Assembly: GCF_937898475.1 (NCBI RefSeq)
Contig: NZ_CALEJS010000033.1
Location: 135,202 to 199,201 of the forward strand
From: an uncultured Chitinophaga sp.
Lineage (GTDB): Bacteria; Bacteroidota; Bacteroidia; Chitinophagales; Chitinophagaceae
Length of the DNA stretch: 64,000 nt
Reading direction: 5' to 3'
The notes below the pieces were generated by a model that searched no databases, had not been told where the DNA came from, and saw only the letters and a list, made by a program, of their open reading frames with translations. The translations under genes were made by a program, and so were the position numbers. Positions 9,106 through 18,096 of this stretch are shown one piece after another (positions within the stretch are counted from its first letter, which is position 1; each line of letters starts with the position of its first letter).

Positions 9106-9789
9106 ATGAACATCAGTATTCTATACGTGGAAGATGAACTATCACTGGGTAAGATCGTGAAAGAGAGTCTGCAGCGGCGCGGCTTCGATGTAACCATGGA
9201 AAGCGATGGAGAGAAGGTATTGCCGCTGTTCAAAACGCTCAGACCCACCGTATGCGTGCTGGATGTGATGCTCCCCAATAAAGACGGTTTTGAAGTAGCT
9301 GAAGAGATCCGCGCAATCGATCCCCAGGTACCCATCCTGTTCCTCACCGCCAAAACGCAAACGGCCGACCTGGTAAAAGGCTTTTCACTGGGTGGCAATG
9401 ACTATATCCGTAAGCCCTTCAGCATGGAAGAGCTGATCGTTCGTATCGACAATGTACTCCGCTTCCGGGAAAAAGCCCCTGCCCCACCCTCTGATCATAT
9501 TAAAATAGGGAAGTTTAAATTCTATACAAGCCGCCAGCTGCTGGTGAACGGAAAGGAAGAAGTAAAACTGTCCTACAAGGAAAGCGAGCTGTTAAAACTG
9601 CTGTATGAGCACCGTAACGGGATCATTGACCGGAAAACCATCCTTGACCTGCTTTGGGGACATGATTCTTTCTTTAACAGCCGCAACCTGGATGTCTATA
9701 TCACCCGCCTGCGGGTAAGACTGAAAGAGGATGACAATCTGCAGATCCTGACGATCAAAGGGATCGGGTACAGGTTTGTGCTGGGCTGA
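9106..9789 (+). CDS. OmpR/PhoB-family response regulator
   Basis: 227 residues from the ATG at 9106, one base after the kinase stop, so translation is probably coupled. A TTG at 9097 would overlap the kinase end and is less likely. Receiver domain: acidic pair Glu9/Asp10, phospho-acceptor Asp53 in CVLDVMLP, Thr81 and Lys103 in IRKPF. The C-terminal winged helix (about 132-227) has SYKESELLKLL and the recognition region NSRNLDVYITRLRVRLKED, ending IKGIGYRFVLG. This type binds direct repeats, matching the TTAAC units in the elements at 3668 and 7464. Confidence 0.93.
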   Translation: MNISILYVEDELSLGKIVKESLQRRGFDVTMESDGEKVLPLFKTLRPTVCVLDVMLPNKDGFEVAEEIRAIDPQVPILFLTAKTQTADLVKGFSLGGNDYIRKPFSMEELIVRIDNVLRFREKAPAPPSDHIKIGKFKFYTSRQLLVNGKEEVKLSYKESELLKLLYEHRNGIIDRKTILDLLWGHDSFFNSRNLDVYITRLRVRLKEDDNLQILTIKGIGYRFVLG

Positions 9790-9848
9790 GGGGTAACATG
9801 ATTAAAATACTATCCATACCATTCCTATTTAAATAAAGGTCAATATGT

Positions 9849-9875
9849 GTCTGACCTACACTAAATATGTCAGAC
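9849..9875. promoter_or_regulatory. 7-bp inverted repeat upstream of the HEAT/cytochrome gene
   Basis: GTCTGAC (9849-9855) and GTCAGAC (9869-9875) form a perfect dyad separated by 13 bases in the 166-bp gap between the response regulator and the next gene. A loose promoter-like stretch (TTTG near 9878, TAACTTAT near 9902) follows. It could be an operator or the base of a weak hairpin; the sequence alone does not decide. Confidence 0.3.
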
Positions 9876-9955
9876 GGTTTGCATTTGGCGGATTTTTGAC
9901 CTAACTTATCCCCTTCCTGATCAACATGCCTAACAGAAACCATTTAAATTCTACA

Positions 9956-12900
9956 ATGAAACGACTGATTGCTTCGCCTGAAAGGATCAACACCTTGCTA
10001 GCGATCACCCTATTGGCGCCCGCCGCCCTGCTGCCGGGCTGCGGTCAACCGGATACGGCTGACAAAAAAATCTACCAGATGGATACTGCCAAAACCGCCC
10101 AGCTGGCGGATTCCATCGGCTCCCAGGTAAAACCTGCACTGGCGCCCGGACTGACGCTGAAGCTCTGGGGTATCGACTCCCTGGTGATCTCGCCCATCGC
10201 CATCGATATCGATAACCAGGGCAGATTATACTACACCACTACCGACAGGCAGAAAAACTCTGAATTTGATATACGCGGGCACCGCGACTGGGAGCTCCCT
10301 TCCATCGCCCTGCAAACCGTGGAAGAAAGACGCGCTTTCCTGCACAAGGAACTCTCTCCTGAAAACAGCAAAAAGAACGGCTGGCTGGAAGACCTCAATG
10401 GCGACAGCTCCCGCGACTGGCGCGATCTGACCATTGAAAAAGAACATGTGTACCGCCTGGAAGATATCAACGGCGATGGAGTGGCCGATCTTTCCCAGCA
10501 CGTAGTGGAAGACTTTAACGACGAAGTAACCGACGTTGCAGGCGGCGTACTGGCCGAAGGCGACGATCTCTATCTGGCAGTAGCGCCCGATCTGTGGCGG
10601 ATAAAGGATAAGAACAAAGACGGCATTGCCGATGAAAAGACCTCCATATCCCACGGCTATGGCATCCACATCGGCTTCAGCGGCCATGGCATGTCTGGTG
10701 TTGAAATGGGGCCCGATGGCCGCATCTACTGGCAGATCGGGGACATTGGCTTCAACGGCAAAGGGCCCGATGGCACCAAATGGGAATATCCCAACTGCGG
10801 CGTCATCGCCCGCTCTAACCCCGATGGGAGCGACTTTGAAATATTTGCTTCCGGCATCCGCAATACGCACGAGTTCGTGTTTGATGAATACGGTAACCTG
10901 ATCAGCGAAGATAACGACGGTGATCACCCCGGCGAAAAAGAACGCCTGGTATATATCGTGAACGGCTCCGATCAGGGCTGGCGCAGCAACTGGCAATACG
11001 GTAAATACCGTGACCCGGAGAATAACAGCTATAAAGTGTGGATGGATGAAAAGATGTACCTGCCCCGTTTTGAAGGACAGGCAGCATACATCACTCCCTG
11101 CATCAGCAACTTTGTCAGCGGTCCCGCCGGTATGGTGTATAACCCCGGCACCGCCCTGGGCGAAGCTTATAAGAACACTTTCTTCATCGCCGAATTTGTA
11201 GGCAATCCCTCCAACTCCGGTATTCACAGCTTCCGCCTGCAGCCCAAAGGCGCCACCTTTGAGCTGGGTGAACATAAAAAGGTGTTAGGCGGCGTGCTTG
11301 CCACCGGCCTGGATTTCGGACCGGATGGCGCCCTGTATGTAGCCGACTGGATCGATGGCTGGGGCACTCATAACTACGGCCGCATCTGGAAGCTGGACGA
11401 TAGTACCGGCGCACTGGATCCTGTTCGTAAAACAACAAAAGCGCTCCTGGCGGCCGACTTCTCCCAACGCAATGAAGCGGCACTCGGCGAGCTCCTTTCC
11501 AATCCGGATATGCGCGTGAGGCTGAAAGCCCAGTTTGAGCTGGTAAAACGCCAGGCAAAAGGCAACGAGATCTTCCTGCAGGCGCTCAAACAAACCACTC
11601 ACCAACTGGCAAGGGTACACGCTATCTGGGGTATCAGCCAGCTGGCCCGCCAGGATAAGCAATACGCTGCCGCACTGGTACCCGTATTGAAAGACAATGA
11701 TCCGGAGATCCGCGCACAGGCGGCTAAATGGCTGGGGGATATTAAGTACCAGGAAGCGGGTCCTGCATTGATCCCCGTGTTGAAAGATAACAGCAGCCGC
11801 GCCCGTTTTTTTGCCGCGGAAGCGCTTGGAAGGATCAAATATGCACCGGCCGTTCAACCTATCATTGCTTTTTTGGAAGCGGAAAATGATAACGACGCTT
11901 ACATCCGTCATGCGGGCGCCCTGGCTTTAAGCCGCATCGGTAAAGCAGATCCGGTGGTGGCATTATCCTCCAGTCCTTCCCGCGCCCTGCGGATAGCCGC
12001 AGTAGTGGCCCTCAGGAGAATGGCGCATCCCGGTGTGGCGCAGTTCCTGAACGATAAGGATGAATTTGTGGTAACAGAAGCTGCCCGCGCTATCAACGAT
12101 GATCTCTCTATTAAAGATGCATTGCCCGCTTTAGGCAATATACTCAACACCACTACTTTTAAAAATGAAGCCCTGCTCAGGCGCGCTATCAATGCCAATC
12201 TTCGTGTAGGCACCGACGCTGCCCTGCAAAACCTCATTCAATATGCACAGCAGGAAAGCGCTCCCGCCGCGATGAGAGCAGAAGCCATTGACGCCCTGAG
12301 CGGATGGGCCAAACCATCTGTAGCAGACCGGGTTGATGGCCGCTACCGGGGTGTAATAGAAAGAGACCCGGCCATACTGGTGAATAAATCAGGCGAAGCG
12401 CTGACCGCCTTATTGCAAAGCAAAGCCCTGCCCGTAAAGCTCAGCGCCGCCAAAGCAGTAAATAAGCTGAAGATCAGGCAGGCGGCCGCTCCCCTGCTGG
12501 CCGTATTGAAAAATGACCGCGAACCGGCCATGCGGGTGGAAGCGCTGAAAGCGCTGGTGGCCCTGCAGGATCCTTTGGCAGAACAGGGCATCAAACTGGC
12601 GCTGGCCGATAAAGAAAAAGAGGTACGTGTAGCCGGCCTCGATCTGCTGGAAAAAATGACGATCTCAAAAGCAGTCATGGTAAGCCTGCTGGCAGACGTG
12701 ATCAATACCCGCTCCGTAGAAGAACAGCAGGCGGCCGTGCTCACGCTGGGCAAATTGCCTGTAGCGGAAACACAGTCCACCCTGGAAGGTCTGCTCAATA
12801 AAATGGCGAACAACCAGCTTAGCTCCGGCATCCTGCTGGAACTGGGTGAAGCGATAGACAGCAGCCGCTCTCCGCAGCTGATCGCCCGGTATAAGGAGAT

Positions 12901-13381
12901 CAGCGGTAAGTTGTCGCCCGATGCCCTGCTGGCTTCCTATACCAGCAGCCTGGAAGGCGGTGATCCGCACAGGGGCAGACAAATATTTTTCCAGAACCAG
13001 AACTCACAATGCATCCGCTGCCATACCATTGACGATAAAGGCGGCAATGCTGGTCCCCGGCTGAATGGTGTAGCCAACCGCATTTCCCGCAAACAGCTGC
13101 TGGAAGCGCTCATCTCTCCCAGTGCACGCCTGGCGCCCGGTTTTGGAATGGTGACACTGAAACTGAAAGATGGACAGAACATTACCGGTATACTGCAAGG
13201 TGAAAGCAAAGCAGGCCTGAAAGTGAAGATTGGCCTGGAACCCGAGCAGCTGATCCCGAATGAGCAGATCGTTGAAAAGAAATATGCGGCATCCAGCATG
13301 CCGGATATGAAGGCGATATTGTCCAGGAAAGAGATCAGGGATGTGGTGAGTTTTCTGGCAACATTGAAGGAGGATAATTAA
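9956..13381 (+). CDS. large lipoprotein: sorbosone-dehydrogenase-like, HEAT repeat and cytochrome c domains
   Basis: About 1141 residues from the ATG at 9956; a start at 9926 would add ten residues. Lipoprotein-like signal with Cys29 (LLPGC). The N-terminal half (about 60-490) resembles the membrane-bound dehydrogenase/L-sorbosone-dehydrogenase beta propeller, with repeated EDINGDGVAD and KDKNKDGIADE calcium-loop-like motifs and GLDFGPDGALYVADW. Residues about 510-1000 are HEAT-like repeats (MRVEALKALVAL, PEIRAQAAKWLG). The C-terminus is a PVC-type heme domain: C1019-x-x-C1022-H1023, with SMP containing Met1115 as a likely sixth ligand. It is probably a periplasmic sugar or alcohol dehydrogenase passing electrons to a c heme; the substrate is unknown. 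A DUF1080 gene lies 1.4 kb downstream. Confidence 0.85.
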   Translation: MKRLIASPERINTLLAITLLAPAALLPGCGQPDTADKKIYQMDTAKTAQLADSIGSQVKPALAPGLTLKLWGIDSLVISPIAIDIDNQGRLYYTTTDRQKNSEFDIRGHRDWELPSIALQTVEERRAFLHKELSPENSKKNGWLEDLNGDSSRDWRDLTIEKEHVYRLEDINGDGVADLSQHVVEDFNDEVTDVAGGVLAEGDDLYLAVAPDLWRIKDKNKDGIADEKTSISHGYGIHIGFSGHGMSGVEMGPDGRIYWQIGDIGFNGKGPDGTKWEYPNCGVIARSNPDGSDFEIFASGIRNTHEFVFDEYGNLISEDNDGDHPGEKERLVYIVNGSDQGWRSNWQYGKYRDPENNSYKVWMDEKMYLPRFEGQAAYITPCISNFVSGPAGMVYNPGTALGEAYKNTFFIAEFVGNPSNSGIHSFRLQPKGATFELGEHKKVLGGVLATGLDFGPDGALYVADWIDGWGTHNYGRIWKLDDSTGALDPVRKTTKALLAADFSQRNEAALGELLSNPDMRVRLKAQFELVKRQAKGNEIFLQALKQTTHQLARVHAIWGISQLARQDKQYAAALVPVLKDNDPEIRAQAAKWLGDIKYQEAGPALIPVLKDNSSRARFFAAEALGRIKYAPAVQPIIAFLEAENDNDAYIRHAGALALSRIGKADPVVALSSSPSRALRIAAVVALRRMAHPGVAQFLNDKDEFVVTEAARAINDDLSIKDALPALGNILNTTTFKNEALLRRAINANLRVGTDAALQNLIQYAQQESAPAAMRAEAIDALSGWAKPSVADRVDGRYRGVIERDPAILVNKSGEALTALLQSKALPVKLSAAKAVNKLKIRQAAAPLLAVLKNDREPAMRVEALKALVALQDPLAEQGIKLALADKEKEVRVAGLDLLEKMTISKAVMVSLLADVINTRSVEEQQAAVLTLGKLPVAETQSTLEGLLNKMANNQLSSGILLELGEAIDSSRSPQLIARYKEISGKLSPDALLASYTSSLEGGDPHRGRQIFFQNQNSQCIRCHTIDDKGGNAGPRLNGVANRISRKQLLEALISPSARLAPGFGMVTLKLKDGQNITGILQGESKAGLKVKIGLEPEQLIPNEQIVEKKYAASSMPDMKAILSRKEIRDVVSFLATLKEDN

Positions 13382-13398
13382 AAAAGGATCTCCAATCC

Positions 13399-13535
13399 CG
13401 TCATTGCGGGGGCCCTCAGGGCGTTAACGGGAAGCCGGGCCGAAGCAATCTTCTAATGTCATTATTTTAAATTAGTGTTAGAAGATTGCTTCGTCGTCCT
13501 GTACGTATAGCTCCGCTGCTCTTCTCGCAATGACG
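13399..13535. repeat. nested palindromic intergenic repeat, full copy
   Basis: Outer arms CGTCATTGCG (13399-13408) and CGCAATGACG (13526-13535) are perfect inverted repeats. Inner arms CGAAGCAATCTTCTAA (13441-13456) and TTAGAAGATTGCTTCG (13478-13493) are a perfect 16-bp inverted repeat around a 21-base loop. The element fills most of the gap between two convergent genes. A half copy lies at 29959-30010 and shares the flank GATGAAGACCC. It looks like a REP/MITE-type dispersed element and could also end transcription from both sides. Confidence 0.75.
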
Positions 13536-13580
13536 AAGGATGAAGACCCTTATTTTAACCTTCAACTAACTTCAAACCTT

Positions 13581-14594
13581 TCAGTGCGTACACTCATGAA
13601 ACTTATCTCCCGCCGGGTAACTAAATGTATTCACCAGTTTCCAGCGGGCCTTATATAATCCCAGTGAAGTATTCTTATACACCACCGCGCCATCAATATC
13701 TACAATCTGGTCTGTTCTCCAGGTTTCCCCGCCTGCGCCCGTAGCCCTCGCCATAATCGTCTCATAACCCGCCGGGCCAGAGTTAACTGATTTCACACCA
13801 CTGATGGTTTTCTGCAGGGTAAACGCGCCCGTTGTTACATTGAACTTATATATATGCCCGGAGTTGGTCAGCCACAAGTCTGTTGTGCTGCCATGCACCG
13901 GGAACAGGTCATGTGCATTGCCTTCGGGCATGGTATAGGTAGCCTTCAGCGTTAGTTTTGGCGCAGTACAGCTGTTGTTGTAGGTAAATACTTTCAGCTT
14001 ATTCTTACCGGCTGCATACAACTGCTGACGGGCATGATCCCAAACCACATTATGCACGTCTTCAAAGGCGATGGGCGCTGTTTGTGCAGACTGGTCATTG
14101 CTGTAGCTGTCTGTCGTAAATATCATCAGGTAACCGCCGGTGGTGGAGGCGGTAACAATGTTGCCATTAGGCAGCAGTTCGGCAGAATGCGTATTACCGC
14201 CTGCGTAATCATACCAGATAGCTTTCTTAGAGCTGACGTTGATCAGCGCCACGCCGCCGCCGGAGGCCGTAGCCAGTACATAAGCACCGTTGTACACCAG
14301 CTTGGCATCGCTCAGGTTGGAAAACCAGCCTTGCGCACCGGAACGGATCATAGCGTAGGAAGCGGTGGCTTTCCACTCCCAGGTGATAGCGTTTCCATTA
14401 GCAACATCTACCATAATGATGCGGGCGTTCTTCTGGTCGCATATAATGAGCTCCCTGGGCGTGGCAGCAGCGGCGATGTTCGCCTTTACATCAGCGGTCT
14501 GTGTGTTGGAGGGATCAGGGTTAGCGGGACGGAGGTTTTCCTGTCTGCAGGCAAGGGCCCACAGCAGCGATAATGCTACAAATACAGGTTTCAT
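13581..14594 (-). CDS. DUF6528-type lipoprotein, beta-propeller-like
   Basis: 337 residues with a lipoprotein signal (Cys16 in LLWALAC). The mature part starts with a low-complexity linker and then ELIICDQKNARIIMVDVANG, the repeat opening typical of this family. Further strand-rich repeats have a WFSNLSDAKLV block, NTHSAELLPNGNIVTASTTGG and EDVHNVVWDHARQQLYAAG. The pattern resembles a six- or seven-bladed propeller (PQQ/NHL-like). It ends GDKFHECTH. The family name is from memory of similar Bacteroidota proteins. Function is unknown; surface or periplasmic carbohydrate binding is possible. Confidence 0.7.
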   Translation of the reverse strand: MKPVFVALSLLWALACRQENLRPANPDPSNTQTADVKANIAAAATPRELIICDQKNARIIMVDVANGNAITWEWKATASYAMIRSGAQGWFSNLSDAKLVYNGAYVLATASGGGVALINVSSKKAIWYDYAGGNTHSAELLPNGNIVTASTTGGYLMIFTTDSYSNDQSAQTAPIAFEDVHNVVWDHARQQLYAAGKNKLKVFTYNNSCTAPKLTLKATYTMPEGNAHDLFPVHGSTTDLWLTNSGHIYKFNVTTGAFTLQKTISGVKSVNSGPAGYETIMARATGAGGETWRTDQIVDIDGAVVYKNTSLGLYKARWKLVNTFSYPAGDKFHECTH

Positions 14595-14692
14595 AGAGTG
14601 TTTTTTAGAATAAAGGATAAATGGTAAAGTAAGACTATCTGCATGAAAGCAGCGGCCTTACTGTAATTTAATAATAAAAAGTTAATAGAAAT

Positions 14693-14716
14693 AAAAAACC
14701 CGCGGCTGGCCGCGGG
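14693..14716 (-). terminator. rho-independent terminator of the DUF1080 gene
   Basis: CCCGCGGC (14699-14706) pairs with GCCGCGGG (14709-14716), giving a 7-8 bp GC-rich stem with a very short loop. On the minus strand it is followed by TTTTTT (14698-14693). It lies 26 bp after the DUF1080 stop codon. Confidence 0.85.
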
Positions 14717-14741
14717 CTTAATATGGTCAACACAATACGGC

Positions 14742-15716
14742 TTACTTAGCCGGTGTGATCACTACTTTTCTGAACGCTATCGGACCATGATCCCCCTGGA
14801 AATAGATAGGGCCGGGCGCTCCTTCGTTGCTGTCTAAAGCGCCGCCGGTAATACCGGGTATCTCCTGGTTGCTGATCACCGTTTTACCATTTGCCACAAC
14901 CGTCACCATACGGCCCACCAGCGTGATGTCATATGTCTGCCACTGATCGGGCCCCAGTGCATTGATCTCGCTGGGCGCCAGGAAACCGTATATACCGCTG
15001 AACAACACGTTAGACGGATGGGTATCTTTATCGCTGTCCTCTATCTGGCATTCATAACGGCCTCTTAAATACACGCCGCTATTGCTGCCCTTCTGGTACC
15101 TGAATTCCACATGCAGCTTAAAATCATTGAAGGTCTGTTCGGAGATCAGGTTAGCGCCGGAATGCGGGCTGATAAGGATGCCATCCTTTACGATCCACTG
15201 GTTGGTATTACCTACCGCTTTCCAGCCACTGAGGTCTTTACCGTTGAACAGGTTGATGGGTTTGCCCCACACCGGTGCAGCGGTCCTTTTCAGATAGGGC
15301 GCCTTCACGCCTTTCCATTTGTATTCCTTGCCTTCGCTGGTGACCATCGTTCCTGCTATACCGTCCTCTGTCAGCGCACCTTTGATCACAAAATCCTGGT
15401 CGCCTTTTTCCCATTGCGGCGGAATGGTAAAATCGAACTGGCCGTTATTGAAATTCACCTTGGCCACCGGGCGGGCGCTACCCGAAGCAGCTACAAAATA
15501 TCCCACCAGGGTGCGGGTACCTGAAAGTTTCACTTCCAGCCAGGAAGGAACGCTTTTCCCGTTCTCATCAACGGTAATGTCCCAACGGCCGATCAGCTCT
15601 TTATAATCTGCAGCCGGCGCCGTTGCCTGTGCAGCAGCCCCCGGTAACACTACTGCCCCGGCGGAGCCCGCCAGCAATAATGCACTCATACCAAATACGA
15701 GGAATTTTCTAAGCAT
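14742..15716 (-). CDS. DUF1080 (3-keto-disaccharide hydrolase) domain protein
   Basis: 324 residues from the ATG at 15716; the frame is open 15 codons further but without a signal start. Signal peptide of about 30 residues. A small beta domain of about 110 residues follows (AADYKELIGRWDITVD through KGVKAPYL). The C-terminal concanavalin-like DUF1080 domain shows LFNGKDLSGW, EFRYQKGSNSGVYLRGRYECQIED and GPIYFQGDHGPIAFRKV. Members act as 3-keto-glucoside hydrolases or bind glycans in the periplasm. Nearby sorbosone-dehydrogenase-like and DUF6528-type genes suggest a local theme of oxidised-sugar handling, which is inference. Confidence 0.85.
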   Translation of the reverse strand: MLRKFLVFGMSALLLAGSAGAVVLPGAAAQATAPAADYKELIGRWDITVDENGKSVPSWLEVKLSGTRTLVGYFVAASGSARPVAKVNFNNGQFDFTIPPQWEKGDQDFVIKGALTEDGIAGTMVTSEGKEYKWKGVKAPYLKRTAAPVWGKPINLFNGKDLSGWKAVGNTNQWIVKDGILISPHSGANLISEQTFNDFKLHVEFRYQKGSNSGVYLRGRYECQIEDSDKDTHPSNVLFSGIYGFLAPSEINALGPDQWQTYDITLVGRMVTVVANGKTVISNQEIPGITGGALDSNEGAPGPIYFQGDHGPIAFRKVVITPAK

Positions 15717-15768
15717 ATGATGTAGTTGTATTTTAAACTTCCAAACGAAACAAGATAACATTTATCTC

Positions 15769-16464
15769 TTAGTCTGCCAACCCATTCACATCGGCAGACA
15801 GCACCTCGCTCATGTAGTCAAAGAAAGGGCGCATGCCTTTGAAGGTCAGGCCCACTTCTTTTAAAAACTGGCCATCCAGTACCTCCTTATCTGTAAATCG
15901 CCTGATCAGTAAGAACTGTTTGTATTTCAGAAGATCTGCCGCTTCATGACCGGCCGCATAGCCCCTGGGTACTTTCTTCAGCTGCTCACCTTCCAGCGAT
16001 CCAAATAGAGACGTGAACGACTTACTCTTCAGGATCTTGCGCAGCGGGGCAGCGTCAAATGCAATATCATCCCTGATACGTTTCAGGTCATGCGTTACCG
16101 GCGCCCAGAAACCGCCGCCTATAAAGCTGTTGCCCTGCTCTATCTGGAAATAGTATCCTCCCCGCCGTTGCTTGGTAGCGCGTTTAAAAACTCCGCTCCA
16201 ATGTGTTTTATACGGCGTTTTATCATTGGAGAAACGGGTATCGCGGTAAATGCGGAAGAGGCTTTTCTTACCCGATGGTGTCTCTATCAGATCATGTGTA
16301 CTGAGCTGTGCAAGTAAGGCGTCTGCAAAGTGTTCCATGTTTTCCAGCGCTGCCAGGTATTGTGCCTTATGCTCGTTGAACCAGTCGCGATTGTTGTTTT
16401 GCTTTAATGCTTTTAAAAACTCAAAGCTGGAGGAATGTATTCCAGCTGCTGTCTGCCTGCCCAT
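15769..16464 (-). CDS. DUF2461 family protein
   Basis: 231 residues, soluble, no signal peptide. The family hallmarks are present: FLKALKQNNNRDWFNEHKAQY near the start, SLFRIYRDTRFSNDKTPYKTHW in the middle and GGYYFQIEQGNSFIGGGFWAP after it. The function of DUF2461 (TIGR02453) proteins is unknown. It lies 52 bp upstream of the DUF1080 gene on the same strand and 30 bp after the next gene upstream, so it could be part of a loose minus-strand operon. Confidence 0.88.
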   Translation of the reverse strand: MGRQTAAGIHSSSFEFLKALKQNNNRDWFNEHKAQYLAALENMEHFADALLAQLSTHDLIETPSGKKSLFRIYRDTRFSNDKTPYKTHWSGVFKRATKQRRGGYYFQIEQGNSFIGGGFWAPVTHDLKRIRDDIAFDAAPLRKILKSKSFTSLFGSLEGEQLKKVPRGYAAGHEAADLLKYKQFLLIRRFTDKEVLDGQFLKEVGLTFKGMRPFFDYMSEVLSADVNGLAD

Positions 16465-16494
16465 TGCTTTTCGTAATATTGTGAGTGTATAAAT

Positions 16495-17238
16495 TTACTG
16501 TCCCTGCAGCGGATGCTCGCGCCTCCACATTTCTGAAAAGTACAGACCTTCGTCGCGGATGTATTTGTAGTATTCGTAATCGTTCTCGAACCATAACAAC
16601 ATCTCATAGCTGGGCCTGTACTGCAACATAAAAGTATCCAGCGCCTGCGCCTGTAAACCGGTGATCCGTTTTACCAGGCCCCTGTTAAAACGGTGATCAA
16701 TATATTTATCGCGTTCCTGCGCTTCCAGGCGCCGCCTGAACTGCTCTATCCTTTTAACCTTCTTCATGCCAAAGAGCAGGTCAAGGTTCACCCCTGCTCC
16801 CATACCGCTGCTGGTGAGGTATTCCCGCTCAAAATCGAAATACTTGCGATATTCATTCCGGTTCTCTATGGAGTCCAGCTGGTGGGTATGCGGTTTGGAA
16901 ATCACCTCCACGGTGGGCAGGGTCTTAATGTCTACATGAATGCTCATGTCAAAGGCACGCCCGCGGCGCAGCTCCCTGACGGCAAATTTCTGGGTAGACT
17001 TACCCTGGTAGGAAAAACTGATGGAATCATCCAGGGGCAGCCATAAGTTGTAGCGCCCCAGGGAATCTGTAACGGCGCCGGCGCCTGAATTTGTCTTCAC
17101 GCTTACTCCTTCCATGCCAAAGCGGGCGGAACGGTCATATACCGTTCCATACACCTGCACCTGTCCGCTGGCTGCCAGCCGGAACAGGAGTAAAAGGATG
17201 ATGATAACTGTCTTTTGTAACAGAATAGCGCGCCTCAT
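16495..17238 (-). CDS. secreted carboxypeptidase-regulatory-like domain protein
   Basis: 247 residues with a signal peptide (about 1-25, ending RLAASGQ). Residues about 26-110 form a carboxypeptidase-regulatory-like beta sandwich (VYGTVYDRSARFGMEGVSVKTNS, DSLGRYNLWLP, TLPTVEVISKP). The rest is charged and helical (KYFDFEREYLTSSGMGAGVNLDLLFGMKKVKRIEQFRRRL), as in small envelope proteins annotated as hypothetical in Bacteroidota. There is no barrel. It may act as a periplasmic scaffold; function is unknown. It precedes the DUF2461 gene by 30 bp. Confidence 0.7.
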   Translation of the reverse strand: MRRAILLQKTVIIILLLLFRLAASGQVQVYGTVYDRSARFGMEGVSVKTNSGAGAVTDSLGRYNLWLPLDDSISFSYQGKSTQKFAVRELRRGRAFDMSIHVDIKTLPTVEVISKPHTHQLDSIENRNEYRKYFDFEREYLTSSGMGAGVNLDLLFGMKKVKRIEQFRRRLEAQERDKYIDHRFNRGLVKRITGLQAQALDTFMLQYRPSYEMLLWFENDYEYYKYIRDEGLYFSEMWRREHPLQGQ

Positions 17239-17320
17239 TTCGTCTCAATCTAAGACAGGATAAAAATATATACAAGTGCAGTAAAAATATTAACAATTCA
17301 TTATATCTGATGCCGTACGC

Positions 17321-17905
17321 CTACATCCTGTGCTCAATCCTGCTTTGTACCGCGGAAAGATTATTCACACATTCTTCAAACCGGCCATAGACTGCACTGC
17401 CGTCAACTGCCAGGTCCTTTTTGGTAACATCCGCCCCGTCAAGAAATGCATCCAGGTAAGACAAATAGCGGGCCGGTTCGCCGTAAAGGGCGTTGTAGAT
17501 CTCATCATTCAGCTTGTCGCCCTCCACCCGCAGCTCTTTATTGGTGAGGTCAGTTACATCCCGCAAACGGCCCATTACCGTGCTCATTTTGGTTTTGAGC
17601 GACTCCAGGTTGGCGGGGTCCTTTTTCCCGGGGGCGATATTGTTCCTGAACAGGCTGTCTGACAACTTCTTACGGGCTTTCATATAGATGGTGAGATCAT
17701 CCTTCAGCAAGGCTACCCGTGTTTTCAGATCCGGACCTTTTTCAGGCGTATAGTACTTGTCAAAATTCGTATTCAGCTTTTTGAGCCAGTCCAGCAGGTG
17801 ATTGGAAACATCCGTAACAGCCGGGGTGGATTGCCCGGAAGCGCCGGCAGCGCTTAACAGGAGCAGCAAACAAAACATTAACCTGGAAAATACATGACTT
17901 GCCAT
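17321..17905 (-). CDS. exported helical protein of unknown function
   Basis: 194 residues from the ATG at 17905, preceded by a clear purine-rich ribosome site (AAAGAAAGAAGG); an upstream start would add 31 residues of unlikely composition. Signal peptide about 1-24 (ending GASGQ). The mature part is mostly charged helix: HLLDWLKKLNTNFDKYYTPEKGPDLKTRVALLKDDL, then SLKTKMSTVMGRLRDVTDLTNKEL. No family is recognised. A role as a periplasmic helical protein is all that can be said. Confidence 0.65.
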   Translation of the reverse strand: MASHVFSRLMFCLLLLLSAAGASGQSTPAVTDVSNHLLDWLKKLNTNFDKYYTPEKGPDLKTRVALLKDDLTIYMKARKKLSDSLFRNNIAPGKKDPANLESLKTKMSTVMGRLRDVTDLTNKELRVEGDKLNDEIYNALYGEPARYLSYLDAFLDGADVTKKDLAVDGSAVYGRFEECVNNLSAVQSRIEHRM

Positions 17906-18096
17906 CCTTCTTTCTTTTTTAAAAATATAAGCTATTAGCATAATTAAAAAAAATAAAAATATACCACAGCAGCGGATCTTACCATTGCCGCACACCAAAA
18001 ATCCGTCAATTTATATTAACTTCGGAACAGATCTATGCCTAAAGCCAAATTAATTGGCTGATTTATTTTTACAGTTACCCCGCAAATTGCCACGAC

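Noticed and set aside
7995..9398. A 467-codon open frame on the minus strand
   Set aside because: It lies fully opposite the histidine kinase and regulator, whose motifs are complete; its composition is that of an antisense frame with no domain.
10226..11275. A 349-codon minus-strand open frame
   Set aside because: Antisense to the propeller part of the lipoprotein; no start signal or motif.
18043..18059. AGCCAA-N5-TTGGCT dyad as a terminator
   Set aside because: It lies between divergent genes (17905 and 18097), the stem is only 6 bp and no gene ends there. It might be a weak operator, but nothing more supports this.
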